Shown here one piece after another: positions 9,167 to 18,593 of a stretch of DNA of 64,000 nucleotides (position 1 is its first letter; every line of letters begins with the position of its first letter). Below the pieces are notes generated by a model. The model did no database searches. It had not been told where the DNA came from and saw only the letters and a program-made list of their open reading frames with translations. The DNA comes from Methylobacillus methanolivorans (GTDB taxonomy: Bacteria > Pseudomonadota > Gammaproteobacteria > Burkholderiales > Methylophilaceae), in contig NZ_JAJAVF010000005.1 of the NCBI RefSeq assembly GCF_020531845.1, positions 1 through 64,000 of the forward strand, read 5' to 3'. The position numbers were made by a program, and so were the translations under genes.

Positions 9167-11143
9167 CTAGAACAGTGAGTCAGAACCCTTAGCATGTCTA
9201 CGGTGGGAGTTCGGCACAACACCTTCCAGCTCCTTTCGATAAATCGTGCCAATAAACACTTGAACACCCCCCATTTCACGCGCCACCCTCGACACGCTAG
9301 CCAACATCTCATGGAAATCCGTGTCAACAACCTCCTCCGCACCAGGTGAGTCAAGGATTAGTAGTCCGGGATGTCGCCCCATCCCCCTCGCGCGAGCAAC
9401 TTCTACAGCGGAAAGTGCGGCAGCAATCTTGACACGAAGTCTTTCCCCCTTGGTTAAGCGGGAAAAGCTAGTATCTGCTCCGCCTTGTAGCAACTTAAGG
9501 TGCCCTTGACTGTTCAAGGTTGCTTGTGTCAGGTTTCTAACCCCAAAGGCTGTAGACAAACGCTTGATAGCATCAGACACGTCCTTAAGGATCTCCGCTT
9601 GAAGTCCATCTATCAAGGCGCGCGTCTCTTTTTCGGCAGCGGTCAAAACTCGCCTATCCTGCTCCTCCTTAGATTTTGTTGTGTCATCTGGATCAGGGCT
9701 ACCGAGCAATGCTCGTAACTCCCTAGCCGTAGCATCAAGCTCAGCGAAGCGGAGTTCTGAGTCGTCACTTTTCTCACCCAACACTGCTTGTACACCTTCA
9801 AGTTCAGAAGCTAGGGCATCACGTGTCTTTTCCAGCTCACGCAGCCCCATACTTGCGGACTTCACCTCGCACGCGGCAATTTTTCGTGCACTGGATATTC
9901 CCTCTAAATCATGTTCCGCTTCTGTCAGCCGATCGTCGGATACGTCCTCCTCTGTAGGATGAAGCTCGGATTTACAAAGGAGACAGTTCGAATCTGCGAG
10001 GGGAGCGGCATGCACCCGAAAGTCCGCTGCGCAAGCCGGACAGTGTTCCGGCCGAAGGCTACGAAAGACGTAACCCGCATACTTCTCATCTTTGAGTTCT
10101 TGGACGAGACGCGCCTGGGTGGCCCATTCACCTTCAGTACGATCACGATGCTCAATGAGGTCTTGCAGAGCGTTTCGCGCGGCCGTTACCTCAATCTGCT
10201 TGTCGGCGAGCTTAGAATCAAGCTCAGACATTCGGCGACGCAGCGCCGTTCTTTCAGCAACGGATGAAGATTTTTCCTGGATAGCCAAAATCTCCCGCTC
10301 CACTTCTTCCAGACGATTGCGAAACACGGTAAGAGGAGAGTCTAGGGGTTTTGAAGATGGCGCCAAGATCTTCTTCGCGGCAGTTATTGCAGTCAGGGTA
10401 GATACCCAAGGCATTCCAATGAATAGTTGTAACAGTCGGAGCGGAAGCCCATCAACGAGCAATTCCCCGAAAAGTGCCTTGGCTTCTGCATTACCGCCTA
10501 TGGTCAGCGCACTGGCAATTACGGGCCAGCTATGCTCGTAAGGCGTACCGGCATCATTGACCGCATATATTTTGGAAAAACCCAACTCCTCCATAAATAG
10601 GTTCTCTACATGCCCCTTCAGCCCCGACAGCCCTCCGTCATACAAGACAGTCCAGTTCGCATCAGACCGCCTCGTTAGTTTTGCAGACCCTGTACTTGCG
10701 CTTTGGTCCCCACTTTGCTTTGCAACGGCAATGCGGTAGTCAATCTGGTCGATCCGGAGGTCGACTTCCACACTTGATAACCAACGCCACACATCGGGCT
10801 TGATGTCACTGGGGAAATCTCCTTGTAATGCAGCCTTTAGAACATTCAAGACGGATGATTTGCCTCGTAGGTTGACATCAGACATTACCGCCCATAGCCC
10901 AGTATCCAGACCATTCCAATCGAAGCGAAAAGGAGTAGAACCTGTATTCTCTTCTTTAATGCCTGCAAATGAAATCGAGGTGAACGTTACTTTCCTGGCA
11001 CGTGGGACCGTCGCCTGGGCCCGCACCCCGTATCGTCTAAGGGTCTCCTCCACAACGCTTCTCTCTAGTTGTGAAGCGTTAACAATCGCATCTATCCAAT
11101 CACTTTCACTAGCCAGCCTCACGGCCAAACCCTGCGTACTCAT
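9167..11143 (-). CDS. SMC/Rad50-like ABC ATPase with coiled coil and Cys-pair hinge
   Basis: A 658-aa protein. A P-loop variant NLRGKSSVLN lies near residues 91-100, where most SMC proteins have GxNGxGKS. Two long coiled-coil stretches flank a pair of CxxC motifs, CPAC near 370 and CLLC near 388, resembling a zinc hook. The C-terminal ABC half has the signature LTKGERLRV (about 565) and Walker B LLILDSPG (about 596). Such ATPases power ABC-three-component and Lamassu defence systems, where they sense DNA ends or replication intermediates and release an effector. The gene overlaps the 231-aa partner by 4 bp (ATGA). Which exact family it belongs to needs a profile search. Confidence 0.75.
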   Translation of the reverse strand: MSTQGLAVRLASESDWIDAIVNASQLERSVVEETLRRYGVRAQATVPRARKVTFTSISFAGIKEENTGSTPFRFDWNGLDTGLWAVMSDVNLRGKSSVLNVLKAALQGDFPSDIKPDVWRWLSSVEVDLRIDQIDYRIAVAKQSGDQSASTGSAKLTRRSDANWTVLYDGGLSGLKGHVENLFMEELGFSKIYAVNDAGTPYEHSWPVIASALTIGGNAEAKALFGELLVDGLPLRLLQLFIGMPWVSTLTAITAAKKILAPSSKPLDSPLTVFRNRLEEVEREILAIQEKSSSVAERTALRRRMSELDSKLADKQIEVTAARNALQDLIEHRDRTEGEWATQARLVQELKDEKYAGYVFRSLRPEHCPACAADFRVHAAPLADSNCLLCKSELHPTEEDVSDDRLTEAEHDLEGISSARKIAACEVKSASMGLRELEKTRDALASELEGVQAVLGEKSDDSELRFAELDATARELRALLGSPDPDDTTKSKEEQDRRVLTAAEKETRALIDGLQAEILKDVSDAIKRLSTAFGVRNLTQATLNSQGHLKLLQGGADTSFSRLTKGERLRVKIAAALSAVEVARARGMGRHPGLLILDSPGAEEVVDTDFHEMLASVSRVAREMGGVQVFIGTIYRKELEGVVPNSHRRHAKGSDSLF

Positions 11144-11835
11144 GTTTGAGCCCCCCTCAGCCTATCCAGTCTGGCTTTAACCTTGCCAGCAATGCTCGGT
11201 ATAACAGCACCTTGTGGTGTATTGCTGTACTCATCATGTTCATACTGCCAACCCTTCAGCTTGGAGCCGCTTTTGGCGAACGCCACTCTCATTGCTAGCT
11301 GGACTCGATCTCTGTACCACTCGAGATCGGGAACTTCTGCTATGGCAGTTTGCAGAAAGGAGAATGCCTTGGGATAGAGATGGTAGTCGTATCGCTTGTT
11401 CGCTCCATCTTTTACGAGTTTCATTGGGCGTACCAATCCGAAGGCATGGAGAGTCGCGAGTGCAGTCTCGATCTTTTGATATGCGCCATAATGCCAACGA
11501 ACCATACTGATCACCCGTACCGATGGCTCTTCATTAGCGAAGATAGCCTCCACGATGCGAAGCAGCTCACCGTCATGTTCGGCCTCGCATAAATCCAAAA
11601 GTGCATCAGCAAGGTAGTCTGGATAGCGAATCAAGAAATCAATCGCCATCAAGCGCTTTTCACTCTGAAAGAGATGCGTGGCTCCATCAGCAGCAGGCTG
11701 CTCTAAAGCCTGACTTCCTCCTGCAAGGATGAACAGCAATCGGAGTGCATCCCGGTGCCGTGTGCCAGGTGCCGCAGGCATTGAGTAACAATTGGCAGCT
11801 GTAGTATCTGAGGAAAGCGGAATCGATTCGTTCAA
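11140..11835 (-). CDS. Winged-helix 'middle component'-like protein of an ABC three-component system
   Basis: A 231-aa protein with the stretch RLMAIDFLIRYPDYLADAL near residues 60-80, followed by a predicted winged-helix fold (ETALATLHAFGLVRPMKLVKD). The combination of length, this FLIRYPDYL-type segment and direct coupling to an SMC-like ATPase resembles the middle components (LmuC-like) of ABC-three-component systems. This is pattern memory rather than a search. It overlaps the ATPase by 4 bp and follows the membrane/SH3 gene by 13 bp. It probably bridges ATPase and effector. Confidence 0.55.
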   Translation of the reverse strand: MNESIPLSSDTTAANCYSMPAAPGTRHRDALRLLFILAGGSQALEQPAADGATHLFQSEKRLMAIDFLIRYPDYLADALLDLCEAEHDGELLRIVEAIFANEEPSVRVISMVRWHYGAYQKIETALATLHAFGLVRPMKLVKDGANKRYDYHLYPKAFSFLQTAIAEVPDLEWYRDRVQLAMRVAFAKSGSKLKGWQYEHDEYSNTPQGAVIPSIAGKVKARLDRLRGAQT

Positions 11836-11848
11836 CGTATTGCCTCCA

Positions 11849-13081
11849 TCAACCCTCGCGAGAATAGCTCGCTGGCACGCGCTCCAGGTACTTCTTTAAG
11901 ACCCAGCCCGTTCTATATTCCTCGTGCAGCCAGTGGTAGTACTCAACCTCAATCCACTTTCCCTTTTTATCCAGCGCCTTCACGACTTCATTAGGTAGAA
12001 GCTTACCTTCCACCCCAGCGCCGTGCTCGGGCTTTGAGCGCACCGTAGCGGTTCTCTCCCTAACAACAAATCGCTCATCATGCGCCTGAGCAGCAGCGAC
12101 TAGCGCCCGCTCAAGAAGGACCGTGAGACTACGGATCTGATTAGCTTGAATCTCCAGGATTTGGAAGGTTTGGGTCTGAAATTCCTCAGCCTTCCTTTTA
12201 TCCTGCTGACTGGATGACTCTTGATAAATAAAAATTAGGAAGGTCAAGAGCAGACTCAATATAGCCAGCGCATCAGACTGCTTCCGACTGAGGAGCCCTT
12301 TTTCCGGGAGCTCACCGGCTTCATGCAAAGTGCCATCGGGATCAATGCCCAGATGCGCAAGTTGCCCTTCCAGGCCTTCCTTGCCCAGCAGCTGTGCGAG
12401 TGCCCCTGCTGAGCTCCAGTCGATGGCGGGCAAAGCCACCTTGCCGAATTGGTCTTGAAGCTCTTTGAGCGGGCCCACCAGACCCAGCACCTCACTGGGC
12501 ACTTTCCACTGCTTGTTGGCCTGCTCGAATTCTTTCAGATAGCTCTGTAGGCTGGAACCGATAGCCGCGCGCTCGAATATCTCCCTGGTATGACGAGAAG
12601 CCTCAAGCTGCAAAACCCCAGTTTTAGCCACTGAACCCAGGACGGATGTCTGATCTAGTAAACTCCTGAATTGCTCAGTTATGGCTCCAAGCCCTGCAAA
12701 TTCCTTGGCCATTCGGTGAGTTGACTCAGCAGCTATCAAGCTCTTACGGATGTCGGCCAAGGGTTCGAGCATTTTGCGAATACTCGCTTGTTGCTCTTGT
12801 TGCGCCGCCTGCCACTGTCGAATAGTTTGCATAGCGGCTGTGTCTTCCCCTAAGAGAGCCTTGTACTGGGAAGCCAGAGCCATCGCTGGGCTCTGAAGAT
12901 CTTTGACTAGCTGCGCATACACTGATCCAACCTTCGATAGCTCCTGCCATTGCTTGGAGAGCGAATTAGCCTGGGCCAGAGAGTTACGCCAACTCGCACG
13001 ATCTTCTTCCATGCGAGCCAACTCTCGAGCGACGCCCCCTACAGATCCAATAGCAGCTAATTTTCCGATATCAAGCGTCAC
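11849..13081 (-). CDS. Coiled-coil, single-span membrane protein with C-terminal SH3-like domain
   Basis: A 410-aa protein of no family I recognise. Residues 1-265 are Gln/Ala/Leu-rich and likely coiled coil. One transmembrane helix (ALAILSLLLTFLIFIYQ) lies near residues 272-290, followed by a basic/Gln segment. Residues about 335-405 look like a bacterial SH3 domain (ATVRSKPEHGAGVEGKL...GKWIEVEY...GWVLKKYLERV). It lies 16 bp downstream of res and 13 bp upstream of the middle component, so it belongs to the same operon. A membrane-anchored protein inside a restriction-type operon suggests a sensor or an effector docking role. That role is inference. Confidence 0.6.
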   Translation of the reverse strand: MTLDIGKLAAIGSVGGVARELARMEEDRASWRNSLAQANSLSKQWQELSKVGSVYAQLVKDLQSPAMALASQYKALLGEDTAAMQTIRQWQAAQQEQQASIRKMLEPLADIRKSLIAAESTHRMAKEFAGLGAITEQFRSLLDQTSVLGSVAKTGVLQLEASRHTREIFERAAIGSSLQSYLKEFEQANKQWKVPSEVLGLVGPLKELQDQFGKVALPAIDWSSAGALAQLLGKEGLEGQLAHLGIDPDGTLHEAGELPEKGLLSRKQSDALAILSLLLTFLIFIYQESSSQQDKRKAEEFQTQTFQILEIQANQIRSLTVLLERALVAAAQAHDERFVVRERTATVRSKPEHGAGVEGKLLPNEVVKALDKKGKWIEVEYYHWLHEEYRTGWVLKKYLERVPASYSREG

Positions 13082-13097
13082 TGTTTAAGCACCCAGC

Positions 13098-15725
13098 TCA
13101 AGAAAAAGCGTCTTTAATCGCCTGCCAGTTCTTATTCTCTACCCAAGCAAAACGGCAACGACCTCCACTACGCCGTGCCCAAAGCTCCCCGATCCGCTTT
13201 TTCTCCTTGCTATCGGAGCCGTCCGCAATGTGGTCGCCCTTGTACTCAACAGCGAGAAATACCCCAGACTTCATTTTCACAACGAAGTCTGGATAGAACT
13301 TGTCCGACGCGGTCTGCAACCAGAAGGAAGTTGGCTTCTTCTCGACGTTCCGTACCCACCATTCGACATCTGCAAGTTGGTTGGCGATGAACTCGGCACA
13401 CTCAAACTCTTCGCCCTTGGCCTTTAGATTCCCGATGACCGGGAAGAAATGGCGCTTCAAGGGAATAAACCCAGCATAAGGGATGTCGTAGGCGTATCTG
13501 CCCTGTTCGAACACCACTGCGTGCTCATCTCGAATCTCGAACCGACTATCGTCTCCCAGCAAATCCTCAAAGACCCTCTGTTTCGCGAGCTTCAGCCCGG
13601 CGACCAGTTTTCGCTCCAAGGCACCTCTAAGCCGGAATTTTCGGTACGCCAGTTCGTCCAGTGTGAAGCCGCGCGACTCCATCAAGTAGGTCACCGCTGC
13701 ATTCAGCCAGGCCGCTTTCTGAGGGCCATCTGCATAGGGAAAATAGATATTTCGATCCAGCCAATGCACCAGATCGGTAGCCTCCCAGCCTTGTTCATGC
13801 CCGAACAGCGCAAACTGGCTATCCAACCGGTCATAGACGTCGCACTCAATCCTCTCAAGCTGGGAAATGCTCAAGGACGCGCGGCGCATCGCCTCTACGT
13901 CATGAACGAACTCGGCTTCGGTCAGCTTGCAGTCGAACTCGTCAATCTCCCAGTCCGCGTCAAGAAGCGGCGTCTCATCGAAAACGTCAAAGAAACCTAG
14001 CTGGTTGAACGTCAGAAGAGGTACAGAGGCTGACTGACCAAGTTCCGCAGGCGTCTTCTGGCGAGCAGGCGGCGCCGCTCTCACAGCCATCTGAGTATCC
14101 AATTGCTCCCGAACTGATTTGGCTACCTCAGGCTGCTTGAAGGTTTCGGCGATCTGCTTAAGCTGGGCGGCCGTCACCGATCCTTTCACCGTCAATGTGC
14201 CAGCTTCCGGGGATAGCTCCACCTTGTCTCGCACTGATTTCGGCAACGCCGCAATCGCGTCCTCGTCGGGCATCGCAACCGTGTCACCGACCTCCGGTAA
14301 GGGAATAGTGAGGTCGAGCTCGTTAGCGAACAGGCCTCCAAGCTCCCCATCATCCTCATCCTGGGTGCGAATCAGATCTTTGGTTTCGAGCCGCTCGAAC
14401 CCGCTCTGCACGAGACCATCCTTGAGGTTCTGAACGGTGGCAGCAAGTTCGTTCGAAACTACGTAGGCATAGCTTCGATTCAGTGCCTCTCGCTGCTTCC
14501 TGGACACGTGCGGCATCCGTAGTACGCGTCCCAGCACTTGCTCAACCGCGGTGGCCGATGTCGTATTTCGGAACGAGAATAGAACGTAGGCGTAGGGGCA
14601 ATCCCACCCTTCACGCAGCTTATCTACCGTGATGATGAACTGCGGATAATCCGGGTCGCCAAGCTTTTTGCCGCTCAGCTCATCCAAAGCGCCGGTCGCA
14701 ATGGCAATCGAATCAGCCGGAATGTTGAAATCGTCTATAAGGTGCTGACGCACCCGATCTGGCGTGAAGGTTTCCCGATCTTGAACTTTGCGCTCGGCCT
14801 GGATCAACATCACTACTGGGCTGATGACTTCGCCAGTGAACTGTTGTTCTTCCGCTGCCTCGTTCTCAAGCTGTCGCAAGCGAGCGATCGCCTCAGTCAA
14901 GGAAACACGCCATTCCGGATGGATTGCCAGTTCCAACGGCAGCTTCAGCATGTTCTCGGCTTGAAGGGTTGCGGCGGAAACGCTGCGCAAAACGTTGGAT
15001 GGCTGGCTTGCTCGGTCTGGGGTTGCGGTAAGCTCAAGGATGCACGAGGGGTTCAGCCGAATCAGGGTATCTACCGCAAGCGGTGTTCCCTGGTTATGGG
15101 CCTCGTCCACGATAATGTAAGGACGCCGCAGTCGAATCACATCAAGAAGCGAACAGTCCCCTTTTTGCGCACTGGAGGCGCCATCAAAATGAGGCATCAA
15201 CGCCCCATTCTGCCTGTACACCCGAAGCCCATCTGCCGTGTCACGCTTAAAGCTCTGCATTGTTGCAACAATGATGGTGTTGCCGGTATTCAGCGTGGCA
15301 GGTAGAACGTAGAGAGCCTCGTCAATGTCAAGGACGTTTACGGCACCAAAGAGCTCCCGCATGTCCTCATGCAGAAGCTCCCCCTTGGTTTTTAGGGCGT
15401 ACAGCGTTTGTTCTCGAATTGGGTCTGATGGTACCAGCCAAAGAATCACCGAATGATCCGTAGCCAAGAACGATTCGTTGACGCGTTTGATCGACTGGCC
15501 TGCAATGCGTGTCTTACCCCCGCCGGTGGGTACCCGCAAACATACGTACGGAACTTCATCCGCACCAGGAAGTGGATGGTATGGAAGTGCATGGCCGAAA
15601 AAGGCGGTAGTGCTCTCAGCAAATGCAACGGCAGGACTCTTGACCTCTCGAGTACGAGCCAAAAAACTTGATAAGGCATCCAAAAGCTTCTGTTGATAAT
15701 CCTTGAGGTTGTAAGTCAGAACCAT
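13098..15725 (-). CDS. Type III restriction enzyme Res-like SF2 helicase/nuclease
   Basis: An 875-aa superfamily 2 helicase. Near the N terminus is LKDYQQKLLDAL, followed by Walker A VPTGGGKTRI (about 63-72), the DEAH box VDEAHNQG (about 205), LTATP, GWDCPYAYVLFSFRN and motif VI QVLGRVLRMPH (about 396). The C terminus holds a PD-(D/E)xK nuclease signature, YPDFVVKMK...AVEYKGD (about 812-830). This is the domain order of type III Res subunits, somewhat shorter than the classical ones. The start overlaps the end of mod by 10 bp. With Mod it should translocate on and cut unmodified DNA. In the alternative Hma view it is the helicase of a helicase-methylase-ATPase system. Confidence 0.88.
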   Translation of the reverse strand: MVLTYNLKDYQQKLLDALSSFLARTREVKSPAVAFAESTTAFFGHALPYHPLPGADEVPYVCLRVPTGGGKTRIAGQSIKRVNESFLATDHSVILWLVPSDPIREQTLYALKTKGELLHEDMRELFGAVNVLDIDEALYVLPATLNTGNTIIVATMQSFKRDTADGLRVYRQNGALMPHFDGASSAQKGDCSLLDVIRLRRPYIIVDEAHNQGTPLAVDTLIRLNPSCILELTATPDRASQPSNVLRSVSAATLQAENMLKLPLELAIHPEWRVSLTEAIARLRQLENEAAEEQQFTGEVISPVVMLIQAERKVQDRETFTPDRVRQHLIDDFNIPADSIAIATGALDELSGKKLGDPDYPQFIITVDKLREGWDCPYAYVLFSFRNTTSATAVEQVLGRVLRMPHVSRKQREALNRSYAYVVSNELAATVQNLKDGLVQSGFERLETKDLIRTQDEDDGELGGLFANELDLTIPLPEVGDTVAMPDEDAIAALPKSVRDKVELSPEAGTLTVKGSVTAAQLKQIAETFKQPEVAKSVREQLDTQMAVRAAPPARQKTPAELGQSASVPLLTFNQLGFFDVFDETPLLDADWEIDEFDCKLTEAEFVHDVEAMRRASLSISQLERIECDVYDRLDSQFALFGHEQGWEATDLVHWLDRNIYFPYADGPQKAAWLNAAVTYLMESRGFTLDELAYRKFRLRGALERKLVAGLKLAKQRVFEDLLGDDSRFEIRDEHAVVFEQGRYAYDIPYAGFIPLKRHFFPVIGNLKAKGEEFECAEFIANQLADVEWWVRNVEKKPTSFWLQTASDKFYPDFVVKMKSGVFLAVEYKGDHIADGSDSKEKKRIGELWARRSGGRCRFAWVENKNWQAIKDAFS

Positions 15726-17467
15726 GTTTTAACCGCCAATTCATAGGGAAGCTGGTGGAAAGTTATGCCAAGTTTTACCAGCTTTGATTTATCGAAGCGA
15801 GTCCGTGCTCCATAAACGACCATCGGACCGTCAAACTCCGGAACCTGTTTTTTCAGGTATGCGAAAGTTCGCGAGTTAAGAACATTCCCGCCTGTATCTG
15901 CCTTATCTTTAAGAATGCCGTTGTACAGCAAGAAGATCGCTCGACCTTTATGAAGTCCTAGATATGGAGTGGGCTTCTCATGATTTTTCAGCGCTGAGTC
16001 GATAACACCAGTCCCCGTCTCCATAAACCAGACAAACTCTGCCAACTGGTCGAAACCAATATCTGGTCGAATCTGACCATCGGCCGAAAAGAGTGGATCA
16101 GCCGACAATCGGAAAAATTGGAAACCACCTCCCAGGCCCTCAACATGTTCGCCTTTTACATTTTTATAGCCTTGAGATGCCTTTCTCAAGCGATCAGCCG
16201 TGATGTTTTCAGCAATACTGGATTTCATCTCCGCCAATATGAAGCGTCGATTACCGCCATCCGCAGCATTAAGCTTCAAGATCGCGTGACCAGTGGTACC
16301 AGAACCAGCAAATGAATCAAGAACTATGTCATCACCGCTAGTGGTGAAGCTTAATAGCTCTTCAATTAATTCTGTAGGTTTTGGGAAGTCGAAGGGTCGC
16401 TTATCCCCAGGGAACATGTCCTTAATTTCGTTAGTACCGGCACGTCCGTCCAACTCAAAAAGACTGGAAAGCTTTGCCCTATAATCTTTAACGTAGACTT
16501 TCAACTCAATTAGTTTTGTCTCATCATCGCCAAAAATAATACGTTTTTCCTCTAACAATCGGTTCATAGTTTCCGGAGGAAAACGGTATCCCATCATCGG
16601 CTGCGTGCAAGGCTTACCTGTGCTGGGATGAATGACATCGTATCTATAGCCCTCTTTACCTGGGTTATGCACGCTGCGCATTCCGGTGTAAATGCCCCCT
16701 GAGTCTATGAACTTATAATCTTGAAATGGCCACAACTGGTCTTTGTTTTTTCTAAACCATTTTGTATATTCAGCCTGTAGAACTTCCTGGTCCCCGTAAT
16801 TCTGAATGAAAGAATCCCCAACCTCAAGCAATCTTGACTTTACCGTCAGATTGGTCGACTTCCACTCTTTCGGAAGTCGCTCTTTCTTGCGGGCATAGCA
16901 CAAAATATATTCGTGTTCGATTGCGATATTCGTAGGGTTGTTGTCGGTCACGTTTTTCCAAACAACAGTTCCGACTCGATTTGACACTCCAAATATTTCA
17001 TCCAGCAATAAGCGCAAACTTGCGTACTCATTTTCGTCGATGCTGACTAAGATCACCCCGTCTTCACGCAAAAATTGCTTTAACAAGAAAAGGCGGGGAT
17101 ACATCATGCAGAGCCATTTATCATGACGAGATAAATCCTCTGCTTCAGCGCCGACAACCTTTCCTAACCATGCAACGATTTCAGGGCTAGTGACGTTATC
17201 GTTGTAGACCCATCCAGTACGACTGCCTCGCTCATCTCGATCATCGACGCCTGTGTTATACGGGGGATCGATATATACGCATTTCACTTTTCCTGCGTAG
17301 AGTGGAAGTAGTGCTTTCAGCGCATGCAGATTGTCTCCTTGGACAAGCAAGTTCCCGCTTTCCGCATCACCGCACGACAATTCAGGTACTGGCTCCAACA
17401 GGCGGAATGGCACCTCCCTGTGATGAGTTTCAACAGCCTCTTTTCCGATCCAGTTCAACGTTGGCAT
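15716..17467 (-). CDS. Type III DNA modification methyltransferase (Mod), beta-class N6-adenine
   Basis: A 583-aa methyltransferase that would modify adenine in a short asymmetric site and give Mod-Res specificity. The catalytic motif IDPPYNTG lies near residues 66-73 and the SAM-binding motif DSFAGSGTTGHAIL near 383-396. Having DPPY before FxGxG makes it beta class, as in type III Mod proteins. The central part (about 150-360) would be the target recognition domain. The first gene of the defence run, it is followed by res with overlapping ends. A 78-bp gap separates it from the WYL regulator and probably holds its promoter. Confidence 0.9.
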   Translation of the reverse strand: MPTLNWIGKEAVETHHREVPFRLLEPVPELSCGDAESGNLLVQGDNLHALKALLPLYAGKVKCVYIDPPYNTGVDDRDERGSRTGWVYNDNVTSPEIVAWLGKVVGAEAEDLSRHDKWLCMMYPRLFLLKQFLREDGVILVSIDENEYASLRLLLDEIFGVSNRVGTVVWKNVTDNNPTNIAIEHEYILCYARKKERLPKEWKSTNLTVKSRLLEVGDSFIQNYGDQEVLQAEYTKWFRKNKDQLWPFQDYKFIDSGGIYTGMRSVHNPGKEGYRYDVIHPSTGKPCTQPMMGYRFPPETMNRLLEEKRIIFGDDETKLIELKVYVKDYRAKLSSLFELDGRAGTNEIKDMFPGDKRPFDFPKPTELIEELLSFTTSGDDIVLDSFAGSGTTGHAILKLNAADGGNRRFILAEMKSSIAENITADRLRKASQGYKNVKGEHVEGLGGGFQFFRLSADPLFSADGQIRPDIGFDQLAEFVWFMETGTGVIDSALKNHEKPTPYLGLHKGRAIFLLYNGILKDKADTGGNVLNSRTFAYLKKQVPEFDGPMVVYGARTRFDKSKLVKLGITFHQLPYELAVKTWF

Positions 17468-17545
17468 TCAATTCTCAAATCTTATATTTTCTGATTAATC
17501 GCGCTTTTCACGCCTGCACTTTATTTCAAATAGCGACAATGCCAG

Positions 17546-18487
17546 CTACAACGCTTTGATCGGAGCGTTGGGTGCATCTGGCCTAGGATCGCGATATCCT
17601 GGAGCCAATCGTGCATTGCTTGCTCCGTACAGTGCCAGAGGATCCTTCAGCCAAAGAGCATACTCAAGCCCTTCAAGGCTGTGATCAGGAGAACAGTCGA
17701 TCGTAGACATACGTAGCATGTAGCCCGCATTCGCTGCCCGGACTTTGACATGCAGGACACCCTCAGGCATGTCGTAATCCATCATCACCACCTCGGGGCG
17801 TGGGTGGTTTGGATGTGGGACCAGCTCAAGCTCAATGATCCGATTCCACTGGACGTCCTTTTCGACTTTCTCTTCCTCGCCGATGAGGCTCTCCTCTAAA
17901 ACGACGGGACTTTCCATACGAGTGAGGACGAAATCACGGAATCCTTTACGCCTGCGATCAAAGGCCCGCACGTGCCATCTAATGCCGATGTCGACAAGGG
18001 CTATGGGAACGATCTCGCGTTCAGTACGACCACTTTCTACTGATGTGTAGACCAGCTTGACCGCCTTGCCGCGGTTGATAGCACGCGTAATAGGCGCCAA
18101 GACTGACATCTTGGGCTGATTCAGCGCTGTAGGAAATTCGCATCGGACCATCGACTTCAGGGAATCTCCCACCCCTTCACCAAACCCATGGGACAACGCG
18201 GTTAGTACGCGTTGCGGGGAATGGTCGAACAGAGGAACAAAGCTCTCCGTAGGGCGATAAACCTTGTCGACATTGTCAAGAATCAGGTTTTCAGGCGCGA
18301 TCTCCCTGTACTGCGCGATGTCACGAGTAGCCGCAGCTGGACCAGTGCCAAAGCGGCCTACTACATCAGCACGTCGCAACTCCCCGAGGAAGTACAACTT
18401 GAAATCTATATGCGACAGGCGCTCACGCTGAGCTTGAGTCAGCTCATCCAGTAGCGCGCGTCGCTGTTCATTCGTGTTTGTAGTCAT
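17546..18487 (-). CDS. WYL-domain transcriptional regulator (CapW/BrxR-like)
   Basis: The N-terminal winged HTH (residues about 10-75) precedes a WYL domain with AINRGKAVKLVYTSVESG and DIGIRWHVRAFDRRR, then a C-terminal extension. This three-part layout is that of CapW and BrxR, WYL repressors next to CBASS and BREX operons. It sits exactly between the divergent CBASS operon and the restriction/ABC-ATPase operon, so it could control both. I chose the internal ATG at 18487 (MTTNTNEQRR, 313 aa); an upstream in-frame ATG at 18508 is possible. Neither has a strong ribosome binding site. Confidence 0.82.
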   Translation of the reverse strand: MTTNTNEQRRALLDELTQAQRERLSHIDFKLYFLGELRRADVVGRFGTGPAAATRDIAQYREIAPENLILDNVDKVYRPTESFVPLFDHSPQRVLTALSHGFGEGVGDSLKSMVRCEFPTALNQPKMSVLAPITRAINRGKAVKLVYTSVESGRTEREIVPIALVDIGIRWHVRAFDRRRKGFRDFVLTRMESPVVLEESLIGEEEKVEKDVQWNRIIELELVPHPNHPRPEVVMMDYDMPEGVLHVKVRAANAGYMLRMSTIDCSPDHSLEGLEYALWLKDPLALYGASNARLAPGYRDPRPDAPNAPIKAL

Positions 18488-18535
18488 CCCGAAATAATAA
18501 CAAACCATGGGACATAAGGCGATATATTTAGATGC

Positions 18536-18564
18536 TTGATCTAATCATTTTGATGATGTAAAGT
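18536..18564 (+). promoter_or_regulatory. Candidate CBASS promoter with operator in the -35/-10 spacer
   Basis: TTGATC (18536-18541) and TAAAGT (18559-18564) are separated by 17 bp, a reasonable sigma-70 layout 30 bp before the first plus-strand start codon. The spacer contains the inverted repeat ATCATTTTGAT (18544-18554). A repressor bound there would block RNA polymerase, and the divergent WYL gene is the obvious candidate. This was read by eye and has not been tested. Confidence 0.45.
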
Positions 18565-18593
18565 GATCGAATAAAACATGAATGGAGGCTTCT

